A stretch of DNA of 64,000 bases from Candidatus Obscuribacterales bacterium. Lineage in GTDB: Bacteria > Cyanobacteriota > Vampirovibrionia > Obscuribacterales > Obscuribacteraceae. The DNA lies in assembly GCA_019745505.1 (NCBI GenBank), contig JAIETE010000011.1, positions 1-64,000 on the forward strand. Reading direction: 5' to 3'. The notes under the pieces are model-generated. The model worked only from the letters and a program-made list of their open reading frames with translations. It was not told the DNA's origin and made no database searches. This document shows, in pieces, positions 33,619-43,209 of this stretch. The number at the start of each line of letters is the position of its first letter. Within the stretch, counting starts at the first letter, position 1. The translations under genes and the position numbers were made by a program.

Positions 33619-35102
33619 CTGCCTCTAACTCCAGTGACAAGAAGAAAACAGGCCTGCGGTGTATTGTCGTCGAGACTGTGAACAACAAGCAGCCTGACGA
33701 CTATAAGCATGTTTACCTGAAGCTGGCGATTGGATTTGCGGTCGCCTTCTTTTTCATTTTCTATTCGCATCAGGGGGCTTTGGTCGGTCTTTGGAAGTTG
33801 CTTGTACTTCACTTCGCGCGTGATTGGTGGTTGCTCATGGCGGCTGCTTCGCTCTTTGTTGTAGGTATTGCCGTGGACGAGAAGAACCGAGGAACAAGAG
33901 GTCTCTTGCGTGTCACGAGAGTCGATACGAAGGGTATTGTGATGGGGCGCCCTGGTCAAAAAAAGACGGAGGCAACTTACTTCATTCCGTGGAATATGCT
34001 CACGTGTGTCGAAAGTGGCATTGATGATTCGGGTAAGCAGCCCTATGAGTTTATCCTGCTTCGCATGGGTAATTATCTAGCCTACAAGCTTCGCCGAGAC
34101 ATCGGTTTTAACTGGGTTGATGAGCAAACGCTTCTGACCAAGGCCAGGCAACATGCTCCCAATGCAAAGTATCAGATTGAGCGAAGTTTCACGGATGTGA
34201 AAAGCAATGATGCTCGTTATACGAATATATGGCTGCAGTATCTGGCTCCCTCCGGTCAGAGAGAGCGAAAGGGGCATCTGCAGCCCGGTGATACGCTCAA
34301 TCGTGGCAGATTCGAAGTGATTCGCGTTCTCGGTGCGGGCGGTCAAGGAACAGCTTATCTCGCGAAGGTTGTAGATGGGCCGAGCGTTGACATCGCCGAC
34401 CGGCTGGAAGAAGGCAAATTGGTGGCAGTCAAAGAATATATTCTTCCGATGCATGCTAATGAAGGCTTGTCTTCGCGTCTAAAAGATTCACTCGACAATG
34501 AAGCGAAGATTTTGTCGGGCATCGATCATCCGAATATTGTCAAACTCTATGATTGCTTTGTCGAAGATCATCGCGGTTATATGGTTCTCGAATACATTGA
34601 TGGTCCATCATTGCGCGCGCATATCAAATCAACAGGTCCGGCAAAGAGTTTGCTTGTTGTCTGGTGGGCGCTCGAGATTTGCTCTATTTTGCGTTACTTG
34701 CAGAGTTTGAAACCACCGATTGTTCATCGGGATTTGACGCCGGACAATCTGATCTGGAAAAGCGATCGACATATCAAGCTCTTCGATTTTACAGTGGCGC
34801 ATAAGTTCGAGGCCCAGAGATTGGCAACAGTCGTCGGCAAGCAATCATACATGGCGCCTGAGCAAGTTAAGGGTTTGCCCTGCCCTCAGAGCGACATCTA
34901 CTCTTTAGGCGCGACAATGTATTTCCTTTTGACAGGTGAAGATCCTGAACCGCTATCGGTAGCCAGCCCGCGCGCGCTGAATCCTGATGTGGATGAGAAG
35001 CTCGATCGGATTGTTCAGCGTTGCATGCAGTTCGATTTAAAGAAGAGATATGCAGATCCCAGGGAGATAGAAAAGGAGCTTTCTGAAATAGGTGCCAGCT
35101 AG
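33615..35102 (+). CDS. Membrane Ser/Thr protein kinase with altered DFG motif (second of a pair)
   Basis: The product has 495 residues from ATG 33615, overlapping the preceding stop by four bases. Two membrane segments (about 33-50 and 70-88) are followed by an unrecognised domain and a kinase domain from about 225: GAGGQGTAYLA, VAVKEY, HRDLTPDNL and APEQVKG. The metal-binding motif reads LFDFTVAHK, so DFG has become DFT: the Asp is kept, the Gly is Thr. Layout and the HRDLTPDN loop match the upstream kinase, so they arose by duplication and may act together. Activity may be altered. Confidence 0.87.
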   Translation: MTASNSSDKKKTGLRCIVVETVNNKQPDDYKHVYLKLAIGFAVAFFFIFYSHQGALVGLWKLLVLHFARDWWLLMAAASLFVVGIAVDEKNRGTRGLLRVTRVDTKGIVMGRPGQKKTEATYFIPWNMLTCVESGIDDSGKQPYEFILLRMGNYLAYKLRRDIGFNWVDEQTLLTKARQHAPNAKYQIERSFTDVKSNDARYTNIWLQYLAPSGQRERKGHLQPGDTLNRGRFEVIRVLGAGGQGTAYLAKVVDGPSVDIADRLEEGKLVAVKEYILPMHANEGLSSRLKDSLDNEAKILSGIDHPNIVKLYDCFVEDHRGYMVLEYIDGPSLRAHIKSTGPAKSLLVVWWALEICSILRYLQSLKPPIVHRDLTPDNLIWKSDRHIKLFDFTVAHKFEAQRLATVVGKQSYMAPEQVKGLPCPQSDIYSLGATMYFLLTGEDPEPLSVASPRALNPDVDEKLDRIVQRCMQFDLKKRYADPREIEKELSEIGAS

Positions 35103-35270
35103 AAATCAGGCCGCCCATACAGCCTCCTCGCCCCCGTAACTTTGCGCTCCGGTACCCGTAACGGTTACTGGAGAAGGATTTTCGGGGTTTTCGTAATTTC
35201 CCCACTTACAATGCCCGCCCGAACCTTTACGATGGATGTTATCCCGAGCACAAAATAGGTTTATACAAAG

Positions 35271-36062
35271 ATGGGCAACGACGTTCCCCGTGAAATGAGC
35301 GCACTCGCTCAGAACGAAGTCACTTTTGCTGTACTTCGTGACGCTGTAGTCGACGACATGCTGGTTAACGGCAAAGAAGCCGTTCTGCGCAGCAAAGTCA
35401 CGCCGATTGCCGGCGGCGGCATGCGCGTAGAAACTTCCGGTCCGATCGACGCGATGTTGAAGGACTTCACGATTCAAGGCAATGTCACCGGTGAGAGTGT
35501 AGCCTTTAATCCCTTCCAATCCGGTTTTCGTCTTCCGAGCCTCGGAACGCACGTCGTTGGCGAGTTCACCGTCGGCAACATGAAGGGGCAAGTTCTGGAA
35601 CGTGATAAATTCGAGTTTTTTGGTTCTGAAAAGAATTATCAATTTGACCGGGCTGATTTAGCGACAGTAGGCATAACCCGCACGGATGCGAGCGGCAAAG
35701 TGATTCAAAAGTTGAATCCGGCGATTTCCGAGGAGAAAATCGTAGGTGGGCGTTATGCATATGACGCAAACAATCAACCGATACGCGTGGCTCGTCTTAG
35801 TGAAGGCGAGGCAAATTGCGGAAAAGAGAATATCGCTAATCCCGGCAACCGACGCACGGAATGCAACTGGCTGGTCGACGATAGTTCTACCAAGATGACC
35901 TACTCATACAATCAAACTTACGATCGTGGAGACTTGCGCAGTGTGATTCGTGTCGGCGAAACACCGCGGGCGATTGTTCATCAACTCCCCGAATATGACA
36001 AACAGGGCAATTTGATTGCCGTGACCACCAGCATAAGGCCGGTCATCGTCAAGAAAAACTAG
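35271..36062 (+). CDS. Hypothetical beta-rich protein
   Basis: The product has 263 residues. No signal peptide or membrane segment. The sequence alternates Val/Ile/Thr with Gly, consistent with a beta-structure, and includes two Cys at about 185-200. TATACA lies about ten bases before the ATG and there is no clear ribosome site, so translation may be leaderless or the start misplaced. I do not recognise a family. Confidence 0.55.
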   Translation: MGNDVPREMSALAQNEVTFAVLRDAVVDDMLVNGKEAVLRSKVTPIAGGGMRVETSGPIDAMLKDFTIQGNVTGESVAFNPFQSGFRLPSLGTHVVGEFTVGNMKGQVLERDKFEFFGSEKNYQFDRADLATVGITRTDASGKVIQKLNPAISEEKIVGGRYAYDANNQPIRVARLSEGEANCGKENIANPGNRRTECNWLVDDSSTKMTYSYNQTYDRGDLRSVIRVGETPRAIVHQLPEYDKQGNLIAVTTSIRPVIVKKN

Positions 36063-36144
36063 CGACCTGTGGGTTAATGTGGGATGTCCGTATTGCACCG
36101 GACACCATACAGCCGGCGCCAACAAAAGTGTGTGGATACAAAGG

Positions 36145-36178
36145 CAGAGGCGGAACGCGACCACTCGTTCCGCCTCTG
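36145..36178 (+). terminator. Strong hairpin after the hypothetical gene (no clear U-tract)
   Basis: CAGAGGCGGAACG (36145-36157) pairs perfectly with CGTTCCGCCTCTG (36166-36178), 13 bp with an 8-base loop. It lies about 85 bases after the stop at 36062 and before the convergent kinase end at 36313. No T-run follows on either strand, so it may end transcription with Rho or stabilise 3' ends. Confidence 0.45.
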
Positions 36179-36312
36179 ACTTGGATATAAAGGTTGGTTC
36201 GAAGGCCCCATCTGCTGTCCGGGCTGCGCTTGCGAACAAGTTGATATTATTCGTCCAATGTTGCCGGAAGGTTGCCAAACTTCCGGCGGCGAAATTTCAT
36301 ATTGGGCAAAGA

Positions 36313-39237
36313 TTAGACAGACTGGTCCGGCAAAGTGACCGAAAATGTGGCGCCTTTCCCGCTTGCCGAGACGACGCCAATGGTACCTCCATGGGCTTCC
36401 ACGAGCATGGTACAGATGTGCAGTCCAAGTCCTGCGCCGGCAATAGGGGCGGTAGTCGAGCCGGTAGGCTCGCTGCCTGAATCGACACGCTCGCTGGCCT
36501 TGCCGGTCGCCTGTTCGAATTTCTGGAAGATCTTTGCCTGGTCGGACTCGGATATGCCGGGACCTTCGTCTTTCACGTTAATCCTGACCCCTCTGTTGAC
36601 TCTATTGGCTGATAGTGTGACCTGACTGCCATTGGGCGAGAACTTGATGGCATTGCTGACCAGATTGACCATAATCTGAAGGACGCGCTCTCGATCTCCG
36701 TGAGCTTTGAGGTCGGAAGGTTCGCAGATGAGTTTTATGGATTTGATATCTGCCAGTAACTGCAGCGCTGTTATAGTCGCTGCGAATACTTCATTGACAG
36801 AGAATTCCGACATATTCAGTTGGAGCGCATTTTTGTCCAGCATCTCGATATTGGTGAGGTCGTCGACGAGAGCACCAAGGCGGCTCAGCTCACTGACAGC
36901 ATTGCGAATATTAGTGGCTGCTTTGTCCGGTAAAGGCTGCTCTGAAACTTCGAGCACCCTGGCTATATCTGCGCTTGCTTCCAAAATTGGTTTTTTCAGC
37001 TCTTCGCGAAGCAGCGAAAGCAGTTCCAACCTCTGATTTTCCAGCTGTCTAAGTTCGAGCGCGGAATCATAGATGTATTTGTCGAGCACGGCGATTTCGT
37101 CTGAGCCCTTGGTCGGTGCCTGAAGCGGCTCCGCGCTGTTCAGGCGCTTGGCGTTGCCGATGGCATTGTAGAGGTGCAGAGTCAGCAATTTGCTCAATAA
37201 GCGATTGGCAAGTACAGTGCTGACCGTGACAAGCAAGATTCCCAAAAGAAGTATCGAAATAGCCTTTTTTCGATCGCGAAGTTCCGACGACCTGTCGTCC
37301 AGAAGCAGCTTTTCGCGCTCACGCACGAGGCGCGTGCGGTAGAAATACATCTCCTCGGGCAATCCCTTCTCGATGGACGGGAGTGCATTGAACCTGTCTT
37401 TTAGCTGATTCGACTCGGAGTTGAGAAATTCCTGCTCGGTAATTTGTATGTCCTTCATTTGCTTTTTCAAGCGCCTGAGCGTCTCTCTTTCTTCTTGGTC
37501 AGAGCTTTTTTGAAAAATAGATTCGAGCTTGCTCAGGCTCGCATCGGTCACGCCTACGTATTGAATCCTGCGTTCAGCGAATTCGGCGCTCTTTGTCAGA
37601 TTGAACATCATCGTGCAAATGCCGGAATACATATGCCCTGAATGGATGCTGTTGAGGCACTGGAGAATTTGATACGAGCGGTATTCTCTTTGGATTTCAT
37701 TTTGCGATCGATCAATCATTTGGCTAAGCATCCAGAGCATGGTGCAGCAAATGATGGCCGGAACAATGATGAGCGCAAGCCCCGCTTCAGCGATTCTGGA
37801 GCGTTTGACGGAGAATTCCGAATGGGACGGCTCGTCTGGGCTGTCCGGCGCTGATATTTTGTTACTGTGAGCAATTGCAGCCGGCGTTGTTTTCGGAAAG
37901 ATGAGAGTTGTTTGCTCTGTTTCAACACTGACTGTGATGCCGCAGAAATCCGCTAAGATCGCCGCCAATGAAAATCGAACGCTTGCATTGTATCCACCCT
38001 CTCTGTCGAGCGCCGGTGCGATGGTAACAGCGATTTGTTCGTGCTTGTCTGCTGTCAGAGCAATGGAACTTTTTTCAGGATCGGCAAGACTGGCGATGAT
38101 GCGCGCCGACGCTTCCAAGTCACCACCAAACTCAAGGTCCAGGTCGTCATTTGAAAAATGGAGAGAACACTTGTTCAGCTGGGGTTTTTCTTGCAGCAAT
38201 TCTATTAGTTCGGCAAGTGTGTATTTTTGAAAGAAAAGGTTGAATTTGCCGGCTTTTGCACGTTCTAGATCCAGGACGTCGTTTACGAGTGCTCCCAGTG
38301 TCTTGCACCTAGCAACCGGTTGGGCGAGCAATTCTCTGGCTCTGTCACTAATCTCCCCATAGGCGCCGTTTCTAGCCAGGGTGAGGATGCCGCCGATTGA
38401 TGTCAGCGGTGCGCGTAAGTCGTGGCTGACCGCCCCAATCAAATCTTCTTTGAAGCTGCGGAGGCTGAGCAGTTTTTCGGCTGAAAGTACAATCGCTTGA
38501 TCCAGCTCGCTGAGCTCATCCTCACCAGCCAGAGGGGATTGCGGTTTTTTTCCGGCCTTTACCTGATTGACATGCGCATATATTTTCGAGAGACGAAAGA
38601 TCAAAACTCTTGAGCCCCACAGCGCCGTCACACCCGTCAGGGCGACGCAGCAAGCGAAGAATATCGAGATCAGCTTGCGTATTTTTGCGGAGTTGCCCAC
38701 GAATGACTCTTGTGTAACCGGCTCCGTCCTTAACTTCTCGAAGCAAGTACCCATCGGATTAAGCCACTGGTTAATCGATGCATATATTTGTGCTTTCAAA
38801 ATCGGGTTTAGATCAGTATTGAAGTAACTGACTGCGTCTTTGCGCATGAGCAAGTACACGCCGTGATTGCACTGGTCGATGCGCCTCAGCAATAGCTCAG
38901 TGTCACGTGCATATTCCGGGTGATTGCGTGTCAATTCCGTGAGCGCCTGCTTCTTCTGAAATACTTGCTGCATCGTCGAGTTGTATCTCTCAGAGAGCTC
39001 CGGGCGTTTGGTTATGCTGTAGAAGAACGACGTGTAGGCGCTCTCGATATGAACGCGCTGCAGGTCGTCCAGGACGGCGAGAATACGACGTCTGTACACC
39101 AGATCGGCAAGATTGTTATTGACTTTGCTGACTTCTTGATAGAGAAACAGGCTGATGCCAATCTGAAAAATCAGCGGGGCAACGATCAGAATCAGCAGTT
39201 GGTCGCGGATCTTCAGTTTGGGAAGCTTTAGATTCAC
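36313..39237 (-). CDS. Tandem double histidine kinase with complementary defects
   Basis: The product has 974 residues made of two homologous kinases in series. Half 1 (1-470): membrane segment 14-32, extracytoplasmic helical sensor, membrane segment 188-208, HAMP, intact HisKA (AVSHDLRAPL, His272), but an ATPase domain lacking the N and G boxes. Half 2 (480-974): membrane segments 483-506 and 659-678, a similar sensor, HisKA in which the His is Glu745 (LREELKKPI), then a complete ATPase (VNLVSNAIKFSPNG, DEGPGI, GAGLGLHI). The ATPase of half 2 probably phosphorylates His272 of half 1. The response regulator gene ends four bases upstream. Confidence 0.9.
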   Translation of the reverse strand: MNLKLPKLKIRDQLLILIVAPLIFQIGISLFLYQEVSKVNNNLADLVYRRRILAVLDDLQRVHIESAYTSFFYSITKRPELSERYNSTMQQVFQKKQALTELTRNHPEYARDTELLLRRIDQCNHGVYLLMRKDAVSYFNTDLNPILKAQIYASINQWLNPMGTCFEKLRTEPVTQESFVGNSAKIRKLISIFFACCVALTGVTALWGSRVLIFRLSKIYAHVNQVKAGKKPQSPLAGEDELSELDQAIVLSAEKLLSLRSFKEDLIGAVSHDLRAPLTSIGGILTLARNGAYGEISDRARELLAQPVARCKTLGALVNDVLDLERAKAGKFNLFFQKYTLAELIELLQEKPQLNKCSLHFSNDDLDLEFGGDLEASARIIASLADPEKSSIALTADKHEQIAVTIAPALDREGGYNASVRFSLAAILADFCGITVSVETEQTTLIFPKTTPAAIAHSNKISAPDSPDEPSHSEFSVKRSRIAEAGLALIIVPAIICCTMLWMLSQMIDRSQNEIQREYRSYQILQCLNSIHSGHMYSGICTMMFNLTKSAEFAERRIQYVGVTDASLSKLESIFQKSSDQEERETLRRLKKQMKDIQITEQEFLNSESNQLKDRFNALPSIEKGLPEEMYFYRTRLVREREKLLLDDRSSELRDRKKAISILLLGILLVTVSTVLANRLLSKLLTLHLYNAIGNAKRLNSAEPLQAPTKGSDEIAVLDKYIYDSALELRQLENQRLELLSLLREELKKPILEASADIARVLEVSEQPLPDKAATNIRNAVSELSRLGALVDDLTNIEMLDKNALQLNMSEFSVNEVFAATITALQLLADIKSIKLICEPSDLKAHGDRERVLQIMVNLVSNAIKFSPNGSQVTLSANRVNRGVRINVKDEGPGISESDQAKIFQKFEQATGKASERVDSGSEPTGSTTAPIAGAGLGLHICTMLVEAHGGTIGVVSASGKGATFSVTLPDQSV

Positions 39238-39241
39238 AAGA

Positions 39242-39919
39242 CTAACTCTTGGAGTTGATTCGATAGCCTAAGCCCTTGGATGTTTCAATGAAAGACGGCT
39301 GGCCTTCGACGTCCATTTTTCTGCGCATTTTCGTGATGCAACTGCGTAATGCAACTTCGGTCGCCTCTGAGTCCGTATCCCAGACTCTAGCCATTAGCGC
39401 TTCTGCCGTGAAGTAAGTGTCGGGGTGGCGCATGAGAAATTCGAGCAGAGCCAGTTCGCGTGGTTGCAGTCGCACCAGGGCATCTCCACGCTTAACTACT
39501 CCAGCGTTCGTGTCCAGCTGCATTCCTGCGACATGCAAAACATCCTTGGTTATTTGCTGCGGTCGTTTCAGCAAAGCCTTGACTCGTATGACCAATTCGC
39601 GCACATCGAACGGTTTGGTCAGATAATCATCCGCCCCTACGGCAAATCCTTTCTCTTTGTCGTCCATAGAGGCTCTTGCCGTTAGAAAGAGCACAGGGGC
39701 CTGTTCTCCCTGATTGCGAAAATGGCTGCAAAGTTCGATGCCTGACTTGTGTGGCAGCTCCCAGTCCAGAACCAATAGTTCGTAGCTGCCGGCATCAATG
39801 AAAGCCATACCGCTGCGCCCATCGGCACAATCATCAACGGTGTGGCGCTCCGCTTCCAGAGTGTCTCGCACCAACTGCCGCAACATCGGGTCGTCTTCAA
39901 CTATTAGTATCTTAGCCAT
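39242..39919 (-). CDS. OmpR-family response regulator
   Basis: The product has 225 residues. The receiver has VEDDP, phospho-Asp52 in LVLDWELPHKSG, LTAR and TKPFDVRELV. The winged-helix domain has LQPRELALLEFLM and a recognition-helix region (VALRSCITKMRRKMD), ending in TSKGLGYRI. It is the partner of the double kinase encoded four bases downstream in the same operon. Confidence 0.93.
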   Translation of the reverse strand: MAKILIVEDDPMLRQLVRDTLEAERHTVDDCADGRSGMAFIDAGSYELLVLDWELPHKSGIELCSHFRNQGEQAPVLFLTARASMDDKEKGFAVGADDYLTKPFDVRELVIRVKALLKRPQQITKDVLHVAGMQLDTNAGVVKRGDALVRLQPRELALLEFLMRHPDTYFTAEALMARVWDTDSEATEVALRSCITKMRRKMDVEGQPSFIETSKGLGYRINSKS

Positions 39920-40047
39920 AGAATATGTTTAGCACAGATTCTCGTTCTGATAATTGAATTTCTCATGTTTCTATAACTGCAGGCTTTCTGAATTCAAAGT
40001 CCCGATCCGCGGCGTATGCCCGCCGCTAACGAAACAATGGAACGCGG

Positions 40048-42048
40048 CTATTCAGGGCGCTCACGAGGCCATATCTTGGTAATTTCTTGATTAATCTCCT
40101 CGCCGAGCCTGTTTCCTAGGCGTGGGCGGTATGGCAGTCTCATAGCTTTGAATGCATCGATGGCTGCTCTGCCTGTGATGCTGCATTCTTCAATCGAGAT
40201 GAATTGAAGACTTGGCAATCTGGTTAAGTATTTCAATCCCTTGTCTGTAATTTTAGGGTTGTAGCCTATATTCAGATGCGTGAGGTTCGGCATCGTGTCT
40301 AGATCTTTGAGGTCTTCATCAGACAGATCACTGGCGGTAAGAGCCAGTTCACGAATTGCTCTGGAACCTTTCAATGCTTTGATGATCTTGCCGCCCTCTC
40401 TCAAGTGGCATGCCCGCAGATATTCCAGATGCATAAAAGAGTTCAGGCTGCTGAGTCCTTTCCATGTGACATCGGTTCCATCGACATTGAGTATTCTCAA
40501 AGGCAAATCTCTAATGTACTGCAGTCCCGCGTCCGAGATTTCGCAGTTCTTCAAACACAGAGATTTCAGCGATTTCAGGTGGTCTACATAAACCATTTCA
40601 CTGTCCGAGAGCGGTGATTGCGCTGTGATTTTGTAGCTCGAAAAGGCGGTCTCGGTGAGCCCCGCTTCCTTGAAATCCAATAAAGTGATGTCATCTTCCG
40701 CGAAATTATTCATGAATTGCGGGTGCGAGAGGAATAGAGAATTCGGCATGAACATCACTTCGGCTGCCGCTGGAACAGTTACGGTGCCGCGTGCTTCTTT
40801 TCTGTATCTTGTCCCTCTTGCATAACCAATTTGACCAATTGAAAAGTTGTCCGGGAAAGTGAAGATTCTGAATCTTCCATCTTCTGAAATCTTCGACCAC
40901 GGCCGTCTTGGCAGATCAGGCGCCTGTTCGATTGGCTTTTGAGTTTGCTGTTGGTTGTAGAAAATCAATCCCAGCATGCCTAGGACGCCGGTCAGCAGAA
41001 TGCATGCGCTGATAAGGAGATACTTGGTCTGCGGATTCGATTGCTTCTTTTGCGGGACACTGAAGGACTTCTGGAGTATGGCTGTACTGCTCAATCCCTT
41101 TTGTATACCGATGAGCATTTGCGCGACATCCAGCAAACTCTGAACGCGTTTGTCTGGATCCTTTTCCAGCATGCTCGCCACGAGTATCTCAATCTCCTCT
41201 GGAAACTCTCGCCCCATCGAAGCTTCCTTGAGCGTAGTGGGCTTTTCGGACTGATGCTTCATGATCGTCGCGAGCGAGGTTTCGCCTGAAAATGGAGGAG
41301 CACCTGTGAGCACCTCGAACATTACACAGCCCATAGAGTAAATGTCGGAGCGGTGGTCGACCGGTTTTCCGAGGCATTGCTCCGGACTCATGTAGAAAGG
41401 ACTTCCAATGATTTCTCCGGTGCGTGTCAGTGAATCGGTTTCATTGAGACCTCGATGCAAGAGCTTTGCGATGCCGAAGTCGAGCACTTTAACGTGCTCA
41501 TTCTCCGAGTCGATACCCGGGGTCGTGAGCATGATGTTGGACGGTTTGATGTCTCGGTGAACGATATTGTGGCTGTGTGCATAACCAAGCGCAAAGCACA
41601 GTTCAACGAAAATCTTAATGGCCACGTCCAGCGGCACGACTCCCGATGTCTTCAACACGGAGGAGAGAGTGCGTCCTTGAACGAAATCCATCACCAGAAA
41701 TGGCTTTACGTTATCGATGAAGCCAAAATCCCTGACCTTGACCAGGCCCGGGTGGTCCAGCTTGGCCAATAATTTTGCCTCGGCATGAAAACGTTTGATC
41801 GAGGATTCTGAAAATTCATTGCCGGTAAGCGTTTTGAGGGCCATCTGGCGATTGAGCAGCACCTGTTCGACTTTGTAGACAATGCCCATTCCGCCTTCGC
41901 CGATGCTGTCGACGAGGCGATATTTCCCCTCGACCATCGTGCCGATTGAAAGGAATGACTCGGGAATTTTGCCTGGCTGAAGAGTCACTTCGAGCGTGCG
42001 CTCGTCGCGTTCATCCTCCGTATCGTTCGTGTGGTCGTTCGGCGTCAT
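40048..42048 (-). CDS. PknB-type Ser/Thr kinase with leucine-rich repeats outside the membrane
   Basis: The product has 666 residues. The kinase domain (about 42-305) is canonical: IGEGGMGIVYKV, ALKTL, HRDIKPSN, DFGIAK and SPEQCLGK. One membrane segment lies at about 343-362. The C-terminal part (about 440-650) is leucine-rich repeats of the L..L.L..C.ISD.GL..I type. LRR protein at 42185 is a divergent neighbour with the same repeat style, so the pair may share a ligand or complex. The extracytoplasmic LRR is likely the sensor and the kinase its cytosolic output. Confidence 0.92.
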   Translation of the reverse strand: MTPNDHTNDTEDERDERTLEVTLQPGKIPESFLSIGTMVEGKYRLVDSIGEGGMGIVYKVEQVLLNRQMALKTLTGNEFSESSIKRFHAEAKLLAKLDHPGLVKVRDFGFIDNVKPFLVMDFVQGRTLSSVLKTSGVVPLDVAIKIFVELCFALGYAHSHNIVHRDIKPSNIMLTTPGIDSENEHVKVLDFGIAKLLHRGLNETDSLTRTGEIIGSPFYMSPEQCLGKPVDHRSDIYSMGCVMFEVLTGAPPFSGETSLATIMKHQSEKPTTLKEASMGREFPEEIEILVASMLEKDPDKRVQSLLDVAQMLIGIQKGLSSTAILQKSFSVPQKKQSNPQTKYLLISACILLTGVLGMLGLIFYNQQQTQKPIEQAPDLPRRPWSKISEDGRFRIFTFPDNFSIGQIGYARGTRYRKEARGTVTVPAAAEVMFMPNSLFLSHPQFMNNFAEDDITLLDFKEAGLTETAFSSYKITAQSPLSDSEMVYVDHLKSLKSLCLKNCEISDAGLQYIRDLPLRILNVDGTDVTWKGLSSLNSFMHLEYLRACHLREGGKIIKALKGSRAIRELALTASDLSDEDLKDLDTMPNLTHLNIGYNPKITDKGLKYLTRLPSLQFISIEECSITGRAAIDAFKAMRLPYRPRLGNRLGEEINQEITKIWPRERPE

Positions 42049-42184
42049 AGGGCTCCGAGTTCAGAACCAAGCCTTCGCGGGGCTAAGGCTTCGAGCATAC
42101 TCTTTATACCCGCCTCTATCCTGATTGGCATGTTTTTTGTTGTATGGTAGGTGCATGAGGCTCATAGCGTGCTTGATACAGGAA

Positions 42185-43132
42185 ATGAAGCTGTCATTCA
42201 AGACTAAATTTGCAACTTGCGCCGCTTTTTCGCTGATTTTGCTGTCGGCTTTTCTCAGTTCAGCCGATTGTGCGGAAAAATCGACCCTGATTCGCTTCCC
42301 TCAGCAGCCTATCGGGCACTACGGCTTGGTCCGGGTCGCGAAAAATCCCTCCGACGATGTCGTTCTCCGCGGCAATAAATGGGCTGCAGGCGTTGTAAGT
42401 GTGCCGGCCGGCTGTGCGATTAACCTGACTTTGAACTACCAGGGCAGTCAAAGTACGAATTTCATTCGCACCTTGCCTGCAAAAATACTTCGGGGTCTGA
42501 CTTGCAGGGATCTGGAAATTGACGACAGAGCCGTTGGCGATCTATGTAGTCAAAAAGGTCTGGTGCAGCTCAATTTGCAAGGAGTTGATCTTTCCGACCA
42601 GGGCATTAAGCAGATTAGCTCGCTGAAAGAGTTGCGTAAGTTGAGTCTCTCCGATACTTTAGTCACTCCGAAGGGGCTGGCTGTTTTGCGAGATTTGCCT
42701 TTTCTGGAAAACCTAAACCTTTCGCGTCTCCCGCTTGGAGAGCGGGTTGATGAACCTTTGCAGCCGTTGAAAAATCTCTACAGTCTCGATCTGACAGGAA
42801 CGCAGCTTACCGACAGGGCCGTCATCAATTTGCCTGCATTTCCGCATCTGCGAACCCTGATCCTGCGGCGCAACAACCTGACGGACAAATGCATCGACTC
42901 GCTGCTCAGGTTCAAAAAAATGCAAAACCTCGATTTTACCGATACTCGTGTGACGGGTGAAGGCTTGAAGAGGTTGAAAGGGCTGCCGCGTTTGCAGATG
43001 ATTATTATTCGAACTGCCAGTTTGAAGTTCAATGATAAGTCTCAGCTCAAGAAGTTGATTCCGGGCATCCTGATCGAGGAAGGTTCGCACGAAAAGGTCG
43101 TTCCGCGAGAGATATTCGCGCCTTTGCACTGA
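42185..43132 (+). CDS. Exported leucine-rich repeat protein
   Basis: I start it at ATG 42185, which gives a textbook signal peptide (FATCAAFSLILLSAFLSSADCA); ATG 42155 is in frame and possible. About 315 residues. After 75 residues of unknown domain come six or more LRR units (LVQLNLQGVDLSDQGIKQI; LRKLSLSDTLVTPKGLAVL). They resemble the repeats of the LRR-kinase encoded divergently about 140 bases away. Protein-protein recognition at the surface or in the periplasm is inferred. Confidence 0.8.
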   Translation: MKLSFKTKFATCAAFSLILLSAFLSSADCAEKSTLIRFPQQPIGHYGLVRVAKNPSDDVVLRGNKWAAGVVSVPAGCAINLTLNYQGSQSTNFIRTLPAKILRGLTCRDLEIDDRAVGDLCSQKGLVQLNLQGVDLSDQGIKQISSLKELRKLSLSDTLVTPKGLAVLRDLPFLENLNLSRLPLGERVDEPLQPLKNLYSLDLTGTQLTDRAVINLPAFPHLRTLILRRNNLTDKCIDSLLRFKKMQNLDFTDTRVTGEGLKRLKGLPRLQMIIIRTASLKFNDKSQLKKLIPGILIEEGSHEKVVPREIFAPLH

Positions 43133-43209
43133 TCTGGCAAATTGTATGCCAAGTGTGCAACAATCAACCCGGTTTGGGCGCAATGTCTTTGTTTGGAATA
43201 AGTGCAGTT

